Assembly (NCBI GenBank): GCA_030770425.1
Contig: JASJFT010000167.1
Coordinates: 1 to 64,000 of the forward strand
Reading direction: 5' to 3'
Origin: Darksidea phi
Lineage: Eukaryota > Ascomycota > Dothideomycetes > Pleosporales > Lentitheciaceae
Length of the DNA: 64,000 bases
Every line of letters starts with the position of its first letter. Position 1 is the stretch's first letter. Below the pieces are notes generated by a model. It was given only the letters and a program-made list of their open reading frames with translations. It was not told the DNA's origin and ran no database searches. Both the position numbers and the translations under genes were made by a program. Shown piece by piece: positions 25,316 to 36,206 of this stretch.

Positions 25316-25586
25316 GCTGTATCGACTGATCGCCGGGGAAGTTGCGCGTGGGCACGTGGAGAAGGTAGATGTCCTAGTTCCTTTCTACTGCGGTTTGAGT
25401 CTTCCATCGGCATTCTCCACTGGTGATGTTCACCACCACTCCCCCATCTTCAAGCCTGTTGCCTGAGCAATGACCTCGCCCAACCTCCACCTCAACCCAT
25501 GCCGAACCTCTGGCACGGATCGCTTTCGTCCGTGAGCTACATCAGCCTGTCCACGCTCCACGCCCCGCTTCCACGCCTCCGACACA

Positions 25587-27800
25587 ATGACCTCCATAAC
25601 ATCCCCCTCCTTCGTTGACGATGGCTTGAGCTTCGAGCGTCGCATGCCCCGCGGCAGCCAGTGCGACATCAACAAATGGCTCGCGGACGCGCCTGCTCCT
25701 CCGCCCACATTTTCTACCAACGCAACTTCCGCATACACCGGTAGTTTTCTAGACGATGGCGCAGATATGCAAGATCCCGACCAGGCTGCAGCAGTGCCGG
25801 GTTTCGGCAAAATCGACGAGAGGTTTTATAGCAAGGGCAAGAGAGGGAAGGACGAAGGGCAATGGACTGAAGGGATCGCCAAAGCTGTTGGAGGGGATAT
25901 ACAGAGGAGTCTGGACATTCTGAGGGGCGTCGGTAATGTCCAAGTTGTGGACCCTCTAGAGGCAGTAAAAGATATGACCAAGGCGGAGCGACAGAAGCAG
26001 TCTAGAAGAGAAAGGAAGGCGAGAGAAGATGATGAGCATGATGGGGTATGGGTGAGTGCACCGCCGGTTTGGGGTAATTTTATCATTGAGGGGGAGGATG
26101 GAAGAGTTGTAGTCATTGATAAGGATGGCGAATATGATTCTGGGCTTCCGGAACGGGGTGCTGTTTATCGGGGGCAGAGTAGGGCTAAGAAGGAGGAAGA
26201 GAGGCAGAAGAAGAAAGACGAGAAGGGGAACGGGGAAGAAGCGGCATCTATTCCACATAAACAGGCCTCTCGGAACGCGGACTCCAAGAACGAAAAGTCC
26301 AGATCGAAACAAAACAATGCATTCACGACTCGAAACAAACGTCTAGGATACAAGAAAGATCTTCGCAAACGAGACTCTTCGCCTCCGGCGAAATCACTCA
26401 CTACCATTACAGAAGTCGACGCACCCGACAACGACCCCGTCATCGCATCTAACATCGGGTCTCCAACCAAGTTCTTCATGACAAGCAAGGCAAGCGGAAG
26501 GCCTTCACCACTCACTTTGCCTGTCAACCCTCCAGCTTCTTCTACGCGATCACCGCCCGGTGCATGGCCGTCGCCGGTGCTATCGCCAGTCAAGCAGAGC
26601 TCCGGGGTGATTTGGGATACAGGATTGCCGGCTATTTTAGCACATCCCTCGGCGATGGAGTCCTTAGATACATGGAAGGAGGATGAGAGCTCTGAGTCGC
26701 TGTCAACATTCAAGCAAGCTTCGATAGAGGGCTCGCACAGCCTCTCGAGAACAGCAGCTTCGCCTCGCTCAACAACCCACTTTGGGAATGCATGGGAAGG
26801 GGGAGGGGAAGAGGCTTGGTTGCAAAATTCCGTGTCGAAGTTTGTTCATTCGCCTGCGAGATCGGAAACATCGCGTGCTTCCTCTACAGACAGGTCTAAA
26901 GGCAGTTGGAAGCAAGACGTTGAAGACTTCTATTCCCGCGTCTCATCCCCAGCCGCCGTATTGCGCGCTTCTTCCGCCGCAGAGTCGAATACATCGTGGG
27001 ATATACCCATCTCTACCCATTCAACACACTCCAGAACCAGCTCCCGACCTACACGAGCTCGAGCTCCTTCCGCCACCGTAACTGTTACCGTGGATGAGAC
27101 CTGGGACAAACCTATCTCCACTCGCGCTACGCTTAGTTCCCAGTCTTCGCGTAAAACATTGGCGACCCGCGTACCCTCCTTTTCAGCTTGGAACGCACCC
27201 ACCTCTACCGAGAATGACGGCGGATCCATGCGTTCATCGCATAAATCATCGGAGGAAGCCTCGAAAGTCTCCGCCGTACGACCGTATTCCTGGCGTCGTG
27301 ATGTGGAAGAGCAGTCTGTATGCTCTACGAACGGATCTTCAGGATCTCGCTCGGTGGCCAGAGCGGATACATGGCAGGGACACGACGGACATAGGGAGAC
27401 ATGGAAGCAAGATGGTGATGCTAGGAGTGTGAGAAGTACCCATTCGACATACCATCACCCCACAGTCGAAGACGCACCGGAAACGCCGGCAGAGGAGGTG
27501 CAGGGACAGGGTACGGGATGGGGTGTGGATGGTAGTGATAAGGCCAGCAAAATCAAAAGCAACACCGGCTGGGGTAGTGATGGGTGTAAAGGTAACACAT
27601 GGACTGGCAGTCAGGCACGATCAGCTGCTGGATGGACACGGGGCAATCAATATGGTAGCAACGGCAGTTGGAAAAGCAAGAGGGATAAGAGCGGGTATAG
27701 CGAGGAGAACGAGACGTGGCTCAACGCAGAAGCGGGTGGTGTCAAGTTTCGGGAGGCGGAGTGGAGGAGGCCCGGGGCCTTTAGCTGGAGGGATGTTTGA
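25587..27800 (+). CDS. Uncharacterised Ser-rich protein with Trp repeats and GW-rich C-terminus
   Basis: A single open frame of 737 residues from the first ATG. No enzyme domain is recognised. Residues 1-150 look ordered and contain GFGKIDERFYSKGKRG. A basic Lys/Arg/Glu-rich stretch follows (AERQKQSRRERKARED; EERQKKKDEKG). The second half is low-complexity, rich in Ser/Thr, with regularly spaced tryptophans in variants of (S/T)W(K/R)xD or TWDKPIST. From about residue 640 come GWG, GWG, TWTG, GWTRG and GSWKS within 50 residues. Such GW/WG spacing is known in Argonaute-binding proteins, but the likeness could be coincidental. The final residues are AFSWRDV. Confidence 0.7.
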   Translation: MTSITSPSFVDDGLSFERRMPRGSQCDINKWLADAPAPPPTFSTNATSAYTGSFLDDGADMQDPDQAAAVPGFGKIDERFYSKGKRGKDEGQWTEGIAKAVGGDIQRSLDILRGVGNVQVVDPLEAVKDMTKAERQKQSRRERKAREDDEHDGVWVSAPPVWGNFIIEGEDGRVVVIDKDGEYDSGLPERGAVYRGQSRAKKEEERQKKKDEKGNGEEAASIPHKQASRNADSKNEKSRSKQNNAFTTRNKRLGYKKDLRKRDSSPPAKSLTTITEVDAPDNDPVIASNIGSPTKFFMTSKASGRPSPLTLPVNPPASSTRSPPGAWPSPVLSPVKQSSGVIWDTGLPAILAHPSAMESLDTWKEDESSESLSTFKQASIEGSHSLSRTAASPRSTTHFGNAWEGGGEEAWLQNSVSKFVHSPARSETSRASSTDRSKGSWKQDVEDFYSRVSSPAAVLRASSAAESNTSWDIPISTHSTHSRTSSRPTRARAPSATVTVTVDETWDKPISTRATLSSQSSRKTLATRVPSFSAWNAPTSTENDGGSMRSSHKSSEEASKVSAVRPYSWRRDVEEQSVCSTNGSSGSRSVARADTWQGHDGHRETWKQDGDARSVRSTHSTYHHPTVEDAPETPAEEVQGQGTGWGVDGSDKASKIKSNTGWGSDGCKGNTWTGSQARSAAGWTRGNQYGSNGSWKSKRDKSGYSEENETWLNAEAGGVKFREAEWRRPGAFSWRDV

Positions 27801-28590
27801 TGGCAACGATGATTTAGGTGGCCTAATATGGTCAATTGAGGCCAATGGTCTAGACTCGGCGGGTTGTCATGGCGTCAGGGAGGGATATATACCACAGATC
27901 AGCATGCAGGCTCTTGTTGTGGGCGAGTAACGACGCGGCCAATACATCACCTACTATGCTCAATCGCGTCCAATTGATAACCACATATAGCTCCTGAATG
28001 GCGCCGTTGCAGGGCTATAGCAATGTGCCCATCCAGAATCACCGACGACACCACCAGAAACTCGGGTGCATATCGTCTCAAGGCGGTCGTGGGCAGCGGG
28101 ACCGCGCAATCACCGCGCGGTGAAACGGGACCAGGACATGAATGGCAATGCAAAGTTAGCCCCAGCCTCTGCAAACTGCACGGCGCGAGGCGCTCGCCAT
28201 GCTGCTGCATTGCATCACGCTACGAACAGTTCTCCGTTCGCATCGCGACCGCGTTCCGTGGCGGACGCACCGCCCAGGGCGGATATTGAACGAGAGCCAA
28301 TGGCGGCCGACGCATTGATTGGGTGCGCCGCACAGAGCTTGGAAACCGACGTGCATCCTTGCGTGGGTGGGGAATTGGGACGCGCTGCGGACTTTGAGGG
28401 GCGAACACGCTAGATGGATTCGGAACGCTGGCGGACGCGACGTGAGGCAATAGAAACGACGGCCTTCCAGCTCCTCCGTCCCTCCTCTCTTCCACCACCA
28501 AGTGTCTTCCTGCTTTACTGTGCTGTTGACGAGTCCACCACGCCTTCTTGCCCACCCGTGCGTATACTTCGCCTTCGCAAAGACACGGCA
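27801..28590. other. Intergenic region
   Basis: About 0.8 kb holding the 3' region of the upstream gene and the promoter and leader of the next. Short frames on both strands are not convincing. Confidence 0.5.
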
Positions 28591-29888
28591 ATGGCCCTCT
28601 CCACGCGCCAGCCCTTCGCCGAACTCGGCACCCCGCGACTTCAAGCCCTCCAGAGCGCTAAGAACAGGCAAAATGGTAAGCCTTGACGACAGCCGGTGTA
28701 TAGCATGCGTGGCTAAACGCATCGTCCACAGCAGTTACGCCCACGTCCGCCTTTTCGTCTCCTCTGAAGCCGTCCTCGACCTCGTCAACGGGCAAGCGCC
28801 GCGCCTCGTCCATCTTCGACGACACCGACTCGGAGAACATCGACCCTTCCATCTTCAACTCGCCGACCAAGAAGTCGAAAACATGCTCCGACTTCTCCAA
28901 GCCTTCCAAGTTCTCGCTCATCGCCTCCCCTTCCAAGCAAGCTGCCCCTACCCCTAGAGCATCCCCCCCGCTTCCTTCAGTCCGAAAAGCCTTGTCTTCT
29001 CCCACCACAACCAACTCGACCCCCATCAGCACAAGCCGCGGCTCCCCCAAGATCCACAAGCGCATCAACGCCATCTCCAAGCGCCGTGCTTCAAGCTCGC
29101 CCTTCCGCCGTGTCGATCCGCCTTCGTTCTCACACACCAGTCCTGCACTCCCCTTCTCCATCGATGCAGCGCTTAGCGGGACGATTCCAAATTACACGCC
29201 CAAGTCGGCGGCGCTTGCTACGCCTGCTGCTACGCCTGCTGCTACACCAACCCATGTCTCTGCCAATGACGACCCGATGCCCAAGGGCTGGTTCTTCGAG
29301 ATCCATGAGGATACTCCGGAGCAGGAGGCTGCTAATCTCATGGAGCACTCCGCCTCTGTCCTCGACATCAGCTCCGACGACGATTTCGAGACCAAGCAAC
29401 ACAACGAAGAGCGCGGCAAAGAGAACATTCCGCCTCCCGACTTCTTGGCTGCGCAGCAAGGTGCAACACAGCACGCCGCTGATGGAATGCTCGATGACGA
29501 GCAAGCTGTCGCTCCCACCGAGCAACACGTTAAACTCCCCCGTCTGCGCAACATCACTCAAGACACCATGGATGAGGACCGTAAGCCGCTTGGCGATCTG
29601 CCTGCTGCCGAGTTCTACGGCGAGGGCTGTGAGGCCGGGAGTTATGTCACCGTTGATGCGGGCTTGGAGAGGCCTAGTGGACTGTCGAAGGAGTTTGAGT
29701 TTGATTGTCCCACGCCGGAGAAGAAAAAGGATGACGTGGTTGTGGTCGCTCCTGATGTCGTCGAGCCGGTTCAAGCCGAGGAACCGATTCAGATTTACTC
29801 CGATGAGAACCTTGCACCTCAGGAGGAGCTTGCACCCCTCGCGGAGCCTGTTGCAGAGGCTAGGGAGGCTCTTAGCACCGTGCCTTGA
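28591..29888 (+). CDS. Disordered protein with KEN box, possible cell-cycle protein
   Basis: Two exons (28591-28675, 28732-29888) give about 413 residues. The 56-nt intron (GTAAGC...CACAG) joins NRQN to AVTPTSAF. No catalytic domain is seen. The protein is Ser/Pro/Lys-rich with many SP/TP sites in the first third (FSSPLKP, FNSPTKK, ASPSKQ), candidate CDK sites, and basic clusters such as KRRASS. A short ordered-looking segment, GWFFEIHEDTPEQEAANLM then VLDISSDDD, is the most conserved-looking part. It is followed by RGKENIPPPDF, a textbook KEN degron, and later RKPLGDLPAAEF, which has the RxxL core of a D-box. The C-terminus is acidic. A role as an APC/C substrate is inference only. Confidence 0.72.
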
Positions 29889-32090
29889 ACGTAGCCGGGC
29901 TTCTGTTTTACACTTCCAAACCGTCCACTCCAAACTGGAGTACCATGTCCGCTATCGGCGTCAGTGCACTCTGTTCATCAACCCAGCCACCGCGCTGCTA
30001 GCGAGACAGGCGCCATACGCGCAGCTGTTTACCAACCCTTCATCTTCGGGTTTCTAGGGGAAGGAAATCTGGATAGGCGTTTTAAGGTCTCGCTTCTGGC
30101 GTTGTTGGTCCTTTCTGTCTTTGTACCAGTTTTCGTCTCGATACCTAGTCTTTTTTGGGTTGGCTCTAAGGTGTTGTTTAGCTACTTTCGTCATTTGTGC
30201 AATACGGTCAATCAGTTACTACGAGCATGGTGTCTTAATATTGTTGTCCTTGGTGTGCCGTGTTGTGTTGTGGCGAGCGCGTCGCGAACATAATAAAAAA
30301 TAGCGTGTGGTGTGGAACAAGAAGTGTTTTCGGGCGCGTGTGGACGCGGGCGCTGTCAAGCGCTTAGATCCAACCACGAATTCGTAGCGAGGCGTTTCGA
30401 AACTACGCGGAGCTATCCAATTTAGGGGCTGTTACGAAGTGTTTGCCCTTCAATTCATCCACGCCATCCATCCGATCTTTCAATAACAATATCTAACGAC
30501 TCGACAGCTTCGGAAGCAGCAATACCTTTCCTCGAACTCGCCTCTCCAATATCGCTCGAAATAGACACCAATCTTGCCGAAGTCTTCGCGGCCACCAGCA
30601 CGCTCTTTTTAGCTGTATGCATATTCTCCTTCTACGCTCTACTGTATACAAATTCCCACTGTGTTTCTTGCGGACCTTACACAAGATACCCCTACATTAA
30701 ATCTACGAGTCAATGTCCTTCATTGAGCACCCAGACGGAGGCATTGCATCATCGCACCTTCGATTTGTCGATGACTACCTACTACGGTGGGAGATACTGA
30801 CCCTACTCTCTTTTGGGCGCCTTGTTTGGATTTGGAACTATGTGTCGTGTATTAATTTACGGCAACACGGACTCTAAGCAAGTGATATCGCCACGCGATG
30901 CCCAATATCTTAACATTCCGACCTACAACATGCTAGTAAGAGTATTCTCTGACCGCTGACATGTTGAATAGTGCAGAGGCAAAGTAGGGAAATTAGATGC
31001 AATCGTCGGGTCCGAAAGAGGCGCGGCCATTGACAATACTGCTGCTTGCGAAAGCCTGCAACAGAGGAAATAACGGTGCGGAAAGAATGTCCCTGCGACA
31101 TCACTTTAGAGTCAGAGTTAAAGAGTAGGAGGAATGCAAGGATGAGCCAAGGACGAGAGCGGTCGCTTTTGCATAGCCATTCTGAGGGTGAAAGAGTATT
31201 GCTAAGCGGTGAGGTCAAGTAAGAAGCGAAAAAAAAGTAACACATCACACCTAGACGAGAACGCAGAAGCGAGCACCAGATCATGGTGTTGCGTAAATAT
31301 TGCCGCCTCTAACATACCTCAGGGGTATGCATCGTGCGCAGTCGACACCAAATCCGATGACGCCACTCGAACCCATCACGTCCGTTAAGCCTGTCAAGCT
31401 TCTCAAGAACGCCTCGGAAACGCCTCGTTCATGGCATGAACATCACGCCTGGCCTTACTCATTATGACGAAAGGATGGGAGAAACCCAATTTCGGTAGCC
31501 GTACGCGACATGATAACCACAACCCTCAACCCATCGATAGCTTCATCCAAAGTCTCACATCTGCTCGTCAAACCCACCCTGCAGGAGCGCGACATCGAAT
31601 CCCAGACCAACGTTACAGAGTCTCGCTTGTACTTGCCTGAAACACTTCGCACCCCTTCCACTCCGCTTCCCTCCGCGCCGCTCCGCGCGGAACGTCCGCC
31701 CAATTTGCTCAACCACGTCTACAGTTGTGCGATTTTGGAAGAGATGCGGTATCGAGTCGTGGATAGACGTTCCGCACGCCTTCCGCCCGGAGCGCAGGGC
31801 TTTTAAGCATTTACCGTGTTGTGGCGATGCCCTAGGCATTATTTTGGACTGTTTCAGAATGCCCATGTCGATGACGATATGGATGATGGGAATTTTCTTT
31901 ATTATCCAGATGTTGGCGCGCTCAGGCTTTTAGATCGCACCGTTTCGCAAACTTTTATACTTTGCAAAAGGACCTATATCAAGTCATCGCTGTGTGTCTC
32001 CAAGACCTTCCACATTTCTCAGGCTCGACCTCTTCTTGCTCACGCCGCAAAACAATCCACTTCCGCTAATCTCAACAACCAACCGCTAAA
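29889..32090. other. Long gene-free stretch with a dispersed repeat
   Basis: 2.2 kb with no gene recognised. It contains the dispersed-repeat copy at 30510-30700. The first ~400 bases are probably the 3' UTR of the upstream gene. Confidence 0.45.
30510..30700 (+). repeat. Dispersed repeat, copy 1 (partner at 50.8 kb)
   Basis: Matches 50820-51000 in the same orientation, most clearly over CTCTACTGTATACAAA, CACTGTGTTTC and TGCGGACCTT, with scattered transitions. It is probably a fragment of a transposable element. Confidence 0.55.
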
Positions 32091-32537
32091 ATGTTGACCA
32101 ACCGCCGGTCGACGATGATGATCCCATCAAACAACCCCCCAACCTACCGCTCTGACCCAGCACCGCAAACTGAGCCCCACTGCCGCATAAGCTCCGTCCT
32201 CACCTCCACCATTGCCGACCTTCCCGGACATCGCATCATCAAAGTCATCGGCACCGTCCATGGCCTAACTACATGCGCGCGCAAAGAGACCAAGACCTTC
32301 CTCAAATCAGTCGGCAACGGAAGCGAAGCAAAGAGCTTGACGCACATGCTCTATAACGCACGCGACCAAGCGATTGAGCGCATGGTACGCGACTGCATTA
32401 GTCGTGGAGGCAACGCGATCGTTGGTATGGGCTTTGGCGAGAGCGAGGTGCTAGGTTTCGCGCAAGTCAGTGTGTACGGCACCGCTGTGTTTGTGGAGAG
32501 GGAGATGAAGGCCGAGGATTGTTATACGCTCAAATGA
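32091..32537 (+). CDS. YbjQ/UPF0145 (DUF74) family protein
   Basis: A single-exon gene of 148 residues. From about residue 38 on it matches the small YbjQ family (often labelled putative heavy-metal-binding): ISSVLTSTIADLPGHRIIKVIGTVHGLT, then an alpha-helical part with ARDQAIERMVRDCISRGGNAIVGM and the ending AQVSVYGTAVFVE. Bacterial members form pentamers; the function is not established. The N-terminal ~35 residues are a Pro/Asn-rich extension not found in bacterial members. Transfer from bacteria long ago is possible but cannot be judged here. Confidence 0.85.
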   Translation: MLTNRRSTMMIPSNNPPTYRSDPAPQTEPHCRISSVLTSTIADLPGHRIIKVIGTVHGLTTCARKETKTFLKSVGNGSEAKSLTHMLYNARDQAIERMVRDCISRGGNAIVGMGFGESEVLGFAQVSVYGTAVFVEREMKAEDCYTLK

Positions 32538-33689
32538 CAACCAAATCCGTTCCATGATGCGGTGGCAGAAAGGGATTCTGTAATCTTCCTTTGAAGTACA
32601 CCATCCACCGGGCCATGGACACCCTACGAACGTGACGAATGGGGGTGGGTGGGATAAGAACCAGCACGAGAAGGTACAGCTCTCAGCGACAGGTTTGGCG
32701 TTAAGGGAGCAATCGGGAACGTGTTCGAAAAAGAATCGCGGAATCGTTCAAAGGAAGCAATTTCTTCCAGCTGGGGCTACTCTTCGCTTTACGATTTTAA
32801 TATGGGGATAGCCGAAGAGCTCCGGCAGTGCGTAATGCAGGAAAATGTTTTTATAAGGCTCTGTTGTACTTCAGTCCCTGTTTTATTAGTTCATAGTTAG
32901 TCTCATCTTACAAGCTGCGTCGTACTTTGCCGCACACAGCAATTTTCGCTCGAAGAGACGAGTTGATGGGGATTGAGCTGGACTGCGTTCAGGAGAGGTG
33001 TCGATATCTGTGTATCAGCCCCCGCCATAGGAGACCTGTTTCTTTACACAGCTTCCCGGATACATGAGAAAAAGGAATGGTTTTTTTTCTGATTTATCAA
33101 GGTCGATTTCAGCCCCAGGAATAATATGCTCACGTCGTAAAGCTTTCCGCGGACCTTTGTCCCCAGGGCAATTATCCTGTTAGTTCCGTCTTCGCGATGA
33201 GACCAGACCCGCTACTAACCAAGACTGTCACTCAACGCATCGCCCATGTTGTAGTAGCCCGCCTATATTCGTCGTATCCGGCCCTTTTTTCGCTACTCTA
33301 TTCCCTTTGGGCCTTTTCGTAGTTGCTTGGGCGCACGGCGTCTGATAGCTTTCAAGCGTGCCTCTCGTGTGACCAATGGCTACCACAACGACCCGCAAAT
33401 CTCCTGAGAAATATAGCAAATATCTTTTCACCTCAAATACAAAATGATGACGACAATTTCCCTTGACATACCGAGCCAAGAGGCGGAGAAGGGGCGCGAA
33501 GTGATGGTTTCGAAGACTGGTCAGAACTGCTTTCGCTTAAGATACGATGTGACCGGACACAAAGAACGGATATCTGCGACTGGTACGGTATATAGTTCTC
33601 GTCCACACATAGAACTAGACTTACCACAGTAGGTGCGCGCGATTAGGCAAACATTGTGTCTTTCGCCCTGCTCGCTGGCGGCGATTCGT
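32538..33689. other. Gene-free stretch
   Basis: About 1.1 kb with no recognisable gene, leading into a transcription-factor relic. Confidence 0.45.
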
Positions 33690-34130
33690 ACGAGATGCCT
33701 TTCGAGCGATGAGTTGCAATTGAGTATACTGACGGGCATACAAGCTCTCGAAGCGCAAGTGCACAACACCCTCCGTACCAAAGACCCACGCGCAACGCGC
33801 AACAAGCTCTCCCTGAGGGCTTCGGCGTTCCTCCCTCTGCCCCATCCACGGCATCGACCGCTGATAACGGCGTTATCGATGAAGATATCCTCACAGTCGA
33901 GAGGGCAGATATATTGGTCAAGATGTACAGGACGGAGATGATGCCGCATTTCCCGTTTATCATAGTACCGCCTCAGGACAATGGAGAAAGTCTAAGGGTG
34001 GAGAAACCGCTTTTGTTTCTGGCGATATTGTCGGTCGCAAGTCTCCACAATCTACCTACACAGGAGCAGTTTCTTGCATCAACAGCCATAACGGCTTGTT
34101 TGGACAACCCCGCCAGCACCCATGCGGGGC
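33690..34130 (+). pseudogene. Truncated Zn2Cys6 transcription factor relic
   Basis: A fragment of a fungal zinc-cluster regulator between the DNA-binding region and the middle homology region. The first frame reads ...IQALEAQVHNTLRTKDPRATR, then near 33800 the likeness moves to another frame (ALPEGFGVPPSAPSTAS). That frame continues through DEDILTVERADILVKMYRTEMMPHFPFI and KPLLFLAILSVASLHNLPTQEQ and then loses similarity. The zinc cluster and most of the regulatory domain are missing. A frameshift plus truncation at both ends makes it a pseudogene. Confidence 0.65.
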
Positions 34131-34583
34131 GATATGTACCAAGACCCTACGACTACTCTTGGAATGACACTAATGTCTAAGTACGAATTATATATCCCAG
34201 TGCCCTCAATAGGGTTCCCCGATTTGAAGAGTGCTCCCAGACGGGATACGTTGTTTACGGTGCCGATGGAGGATACATCATGGCTTGTTGATGTCGGCCA
34301 GGAACTCAGTGGAACGGGGACGGCGAGTCCGCCGCGTACGGATGGCGGATCGGGAGATCCTACGAGCTTGTGAGTGGCTTGAGGCCGGCGTAGATCGTAG
34401 AGCGGTAAGATTTAGTACGTTGGGTAGGTTCGAGGAGATAGATTCAGAAGCGGTGGGGCAATTCAGCGAAGTATGTGGGGAAACACCCGGTAAGGAAATG
34501 TCAAGCATGCGAGAGATACTGTAACAGTTTATACGTGGCAAACGGCCGTCCAAAATATTACTATGGCGCCTTCTCTTCTTAGA
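34131..34583. other. Gene-free stretch
   Basis: Short overlapping frames only. I do not recognise further pieces of the transcription factor here. Confidence 0.4.
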
Positions 34584-36206
34584 TCACACTGCATAAACCT
34601 TCTTCCCAGCAATCCATGTCTGCTTGATGGTGGCATTTAACAACTCGCCCGGTTCGAACTGCATGTCCACGATTACAAAGTCCGCCGCCTTACCCACTTC
34701 TAAAGTCCCCACCTTATCCTCTGCGAAACATGAATACGCCGCACCCTCTGTTGCTGCACTCACCGCCTCCACAATACCGAGCTTGAAGTTTTCATTCACG
34801 GGCGCGTCGCCGCCGGCAGGCTGTCTGGCCGACCTGCGTGAAGTCGCAACATACAGGTTAGGAAGCGGTGCGTAAGGCGCCGTTGGCGAATCGGAACCAA
34901 TTGCCAGCATAGCGCCATGGTCTAAGAACTCTTTGTATGCAAAGGCGCGTTTGACACGGTCGGGACCAAGAATATGGGGCCATGCGCGGAGAATAGCGGG
35001 ATCAGCGTGCACCGGTTGAATCGACGCCGTGATGCCGAGTTCACCTAATCTCGCGGCATCCGCTGGCTTCGTAAGTTCTAGATGCTCAATCCGATGCCTC
35101 TGTCCCGGTTTTCCGTGCTCTTCAAGCGCGTTAATAGCGTTGTGGACTGCCTTGTCGCCAATTGCATGAAGCGCACACTGTAAGCCCGCATCGCACGCCT
35201 TCTTCAACACCGGCCCCAGCATCTCAGGCGTCCATATTGGATCTGGAGAAGCGGCGTTCGAGGTGTAGGGTTCGGTGAGGGCGGCGGTACATGCATCGAC
35301 CACCCCATCGCAGATAATTTTAATTCCTGCGATTCGGAGGTCGGGACTTGTTGTCGCGTTGTACTGGCGGGCGAGTTCGATAGCGCGATCAACCTGCTTC
35401 AGTCGATGCTTCTCCCCTTCGCCGGGAAGTATACACCAATGCGCCGCCACCCGTATCGATAAGTCCCCACCCTCTGCTTTGCGAAGCGCGAGAATAGCCT
35501 CCCAAGCATTTTCATCCATAGCCATATCAATACACCCTGTGCAACCAACTTCATGATACGCCTTGATCGCCGCTTTCAACGCGCTCGTTTTCTCCTCAAT
35601 AGAAAGCACTCTAGCAAGGTACGGCCACACGATCAGCAGTACACACGCTTCGCTCAACAAGCCTGACGCTTTGCCCTGCTCGTCTCTCTCGATTGTCCCA
35701 CCGGTCGGGTTTTCTATCTCTTGCACACCCATCTCCGCCAACGCTGCACTGTTGCACCAAACCGAGTGCAGATCCTTGGAGTCGATGTATATTGGCCTTG
35801 GATCTAAATCATCCAACATGCTTGCTTTCGCCTCTCCATTCGTCATCGAATGCATCCACCCCATACATAGGATCCTCCTTTTCTCGGGATGCTCTTTCGC
35901 ATACTCGCTGATCCGTTGCCGAATTTCATCAAGGCTTTCGCATCTATCCAGATTTAATTTGGCGAGTGATTGCCCGAGTAAAAGGAAGTGCATGTGGCCA
36001 TCGATGAAGCCGGGGAGAACATAGTGACCGTTCAGGTCTTGTGTTACAATGTTGTGGGATGCTGCCAAATCAGGGGAGGACGGGCCGATGTAGGCGATTT
36101 TGCCGTCTTTTACAAGCATGGTCCCGTGAAAGGGGGAATTAGAGGCGTTGCGATTGAAGAAACGCCCATTGGTGAAGAGAGTGGCATCTTGGCGGGAGAC
36201 ATTCAT
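34584..36206 (-). CDS. Metal-dependent amidohydrolase (YtcJ-like, amidohydrolase 3 family)
   Basis: A single-exon gene of 540 residues from the ATG at 36206. The open frame extends upstream to 36479, but that part has no family likeness and the chosen ATG begins directly before the N-terminal beta-sandwich (TLFTNGRFFNRN, MLVKDGKIAYIG). The TIM-barrel metal site begins with LPGFIDGHMHF (H71, H73). Other landmarks are the SDGV-like IICDGVVDACTAAL, CALHAIGDKAVHNAINALEE, RIEHLEL and the catalytic aspartate in AIGSDSPTAPY. Members hydrolyse amide-like bonds with one or two metal ions. The substrate is unknown. No signal peptide, so probably cytoplasmic. Confidence 0.9.
   Translation of the reverse strand: MNVSRQDATLFTNGRFFNRNASNSPFHGTMLVKDGKIAYIGPSSPDLAASHNIVTQDLNGHYVLPGFIDGHMHFLLLGQSLAKLNLDRCESLDEIRQRISEYAKEHPEKRRILCMGWMHSMTNGEAKASMLDDLDPRPIYIDSKDLHSVWCNSAALAEMGVQEIENPTGGTIERDEQGKASGLLSEACVLLIVWPYLARVLSIEEKTSALKAAIKAYHEVGCTGCIDMAMDENAWEAILALRKAEGGDLSIRVAAHWCILPGEGEKHRLKQVDRAIELARQYNATTSPDLRIAGIKIICDGVVDACTAALTEPYTSNAASPDPIWTPEMLGPVLKKACDAGLQCALHAIGDKAVHNAINALEEHGKPGQRHRIEHLELTKPADAARLGELGITASIQPVHADPAILRAWPHILGPDRVKRAFAYKEFLDHGAMLAIGSDSPTAPYAPLPNLYVATSRRSARQPAGGDAPVNENFKLGIVEAVSAATEGAAYSCFAEDKVGTLEVGKAADFVIVDMQFEPGELLNATIKQTWIAGKKVYAV

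Noticed and set aside
29086..30057. A 323-codon plus-strand open frame rich in Arg/Leu/Ser
   Set aside because: It overlaps the KEN-box protein in another frame and has the biased composition of a shifted GC-rich frame.
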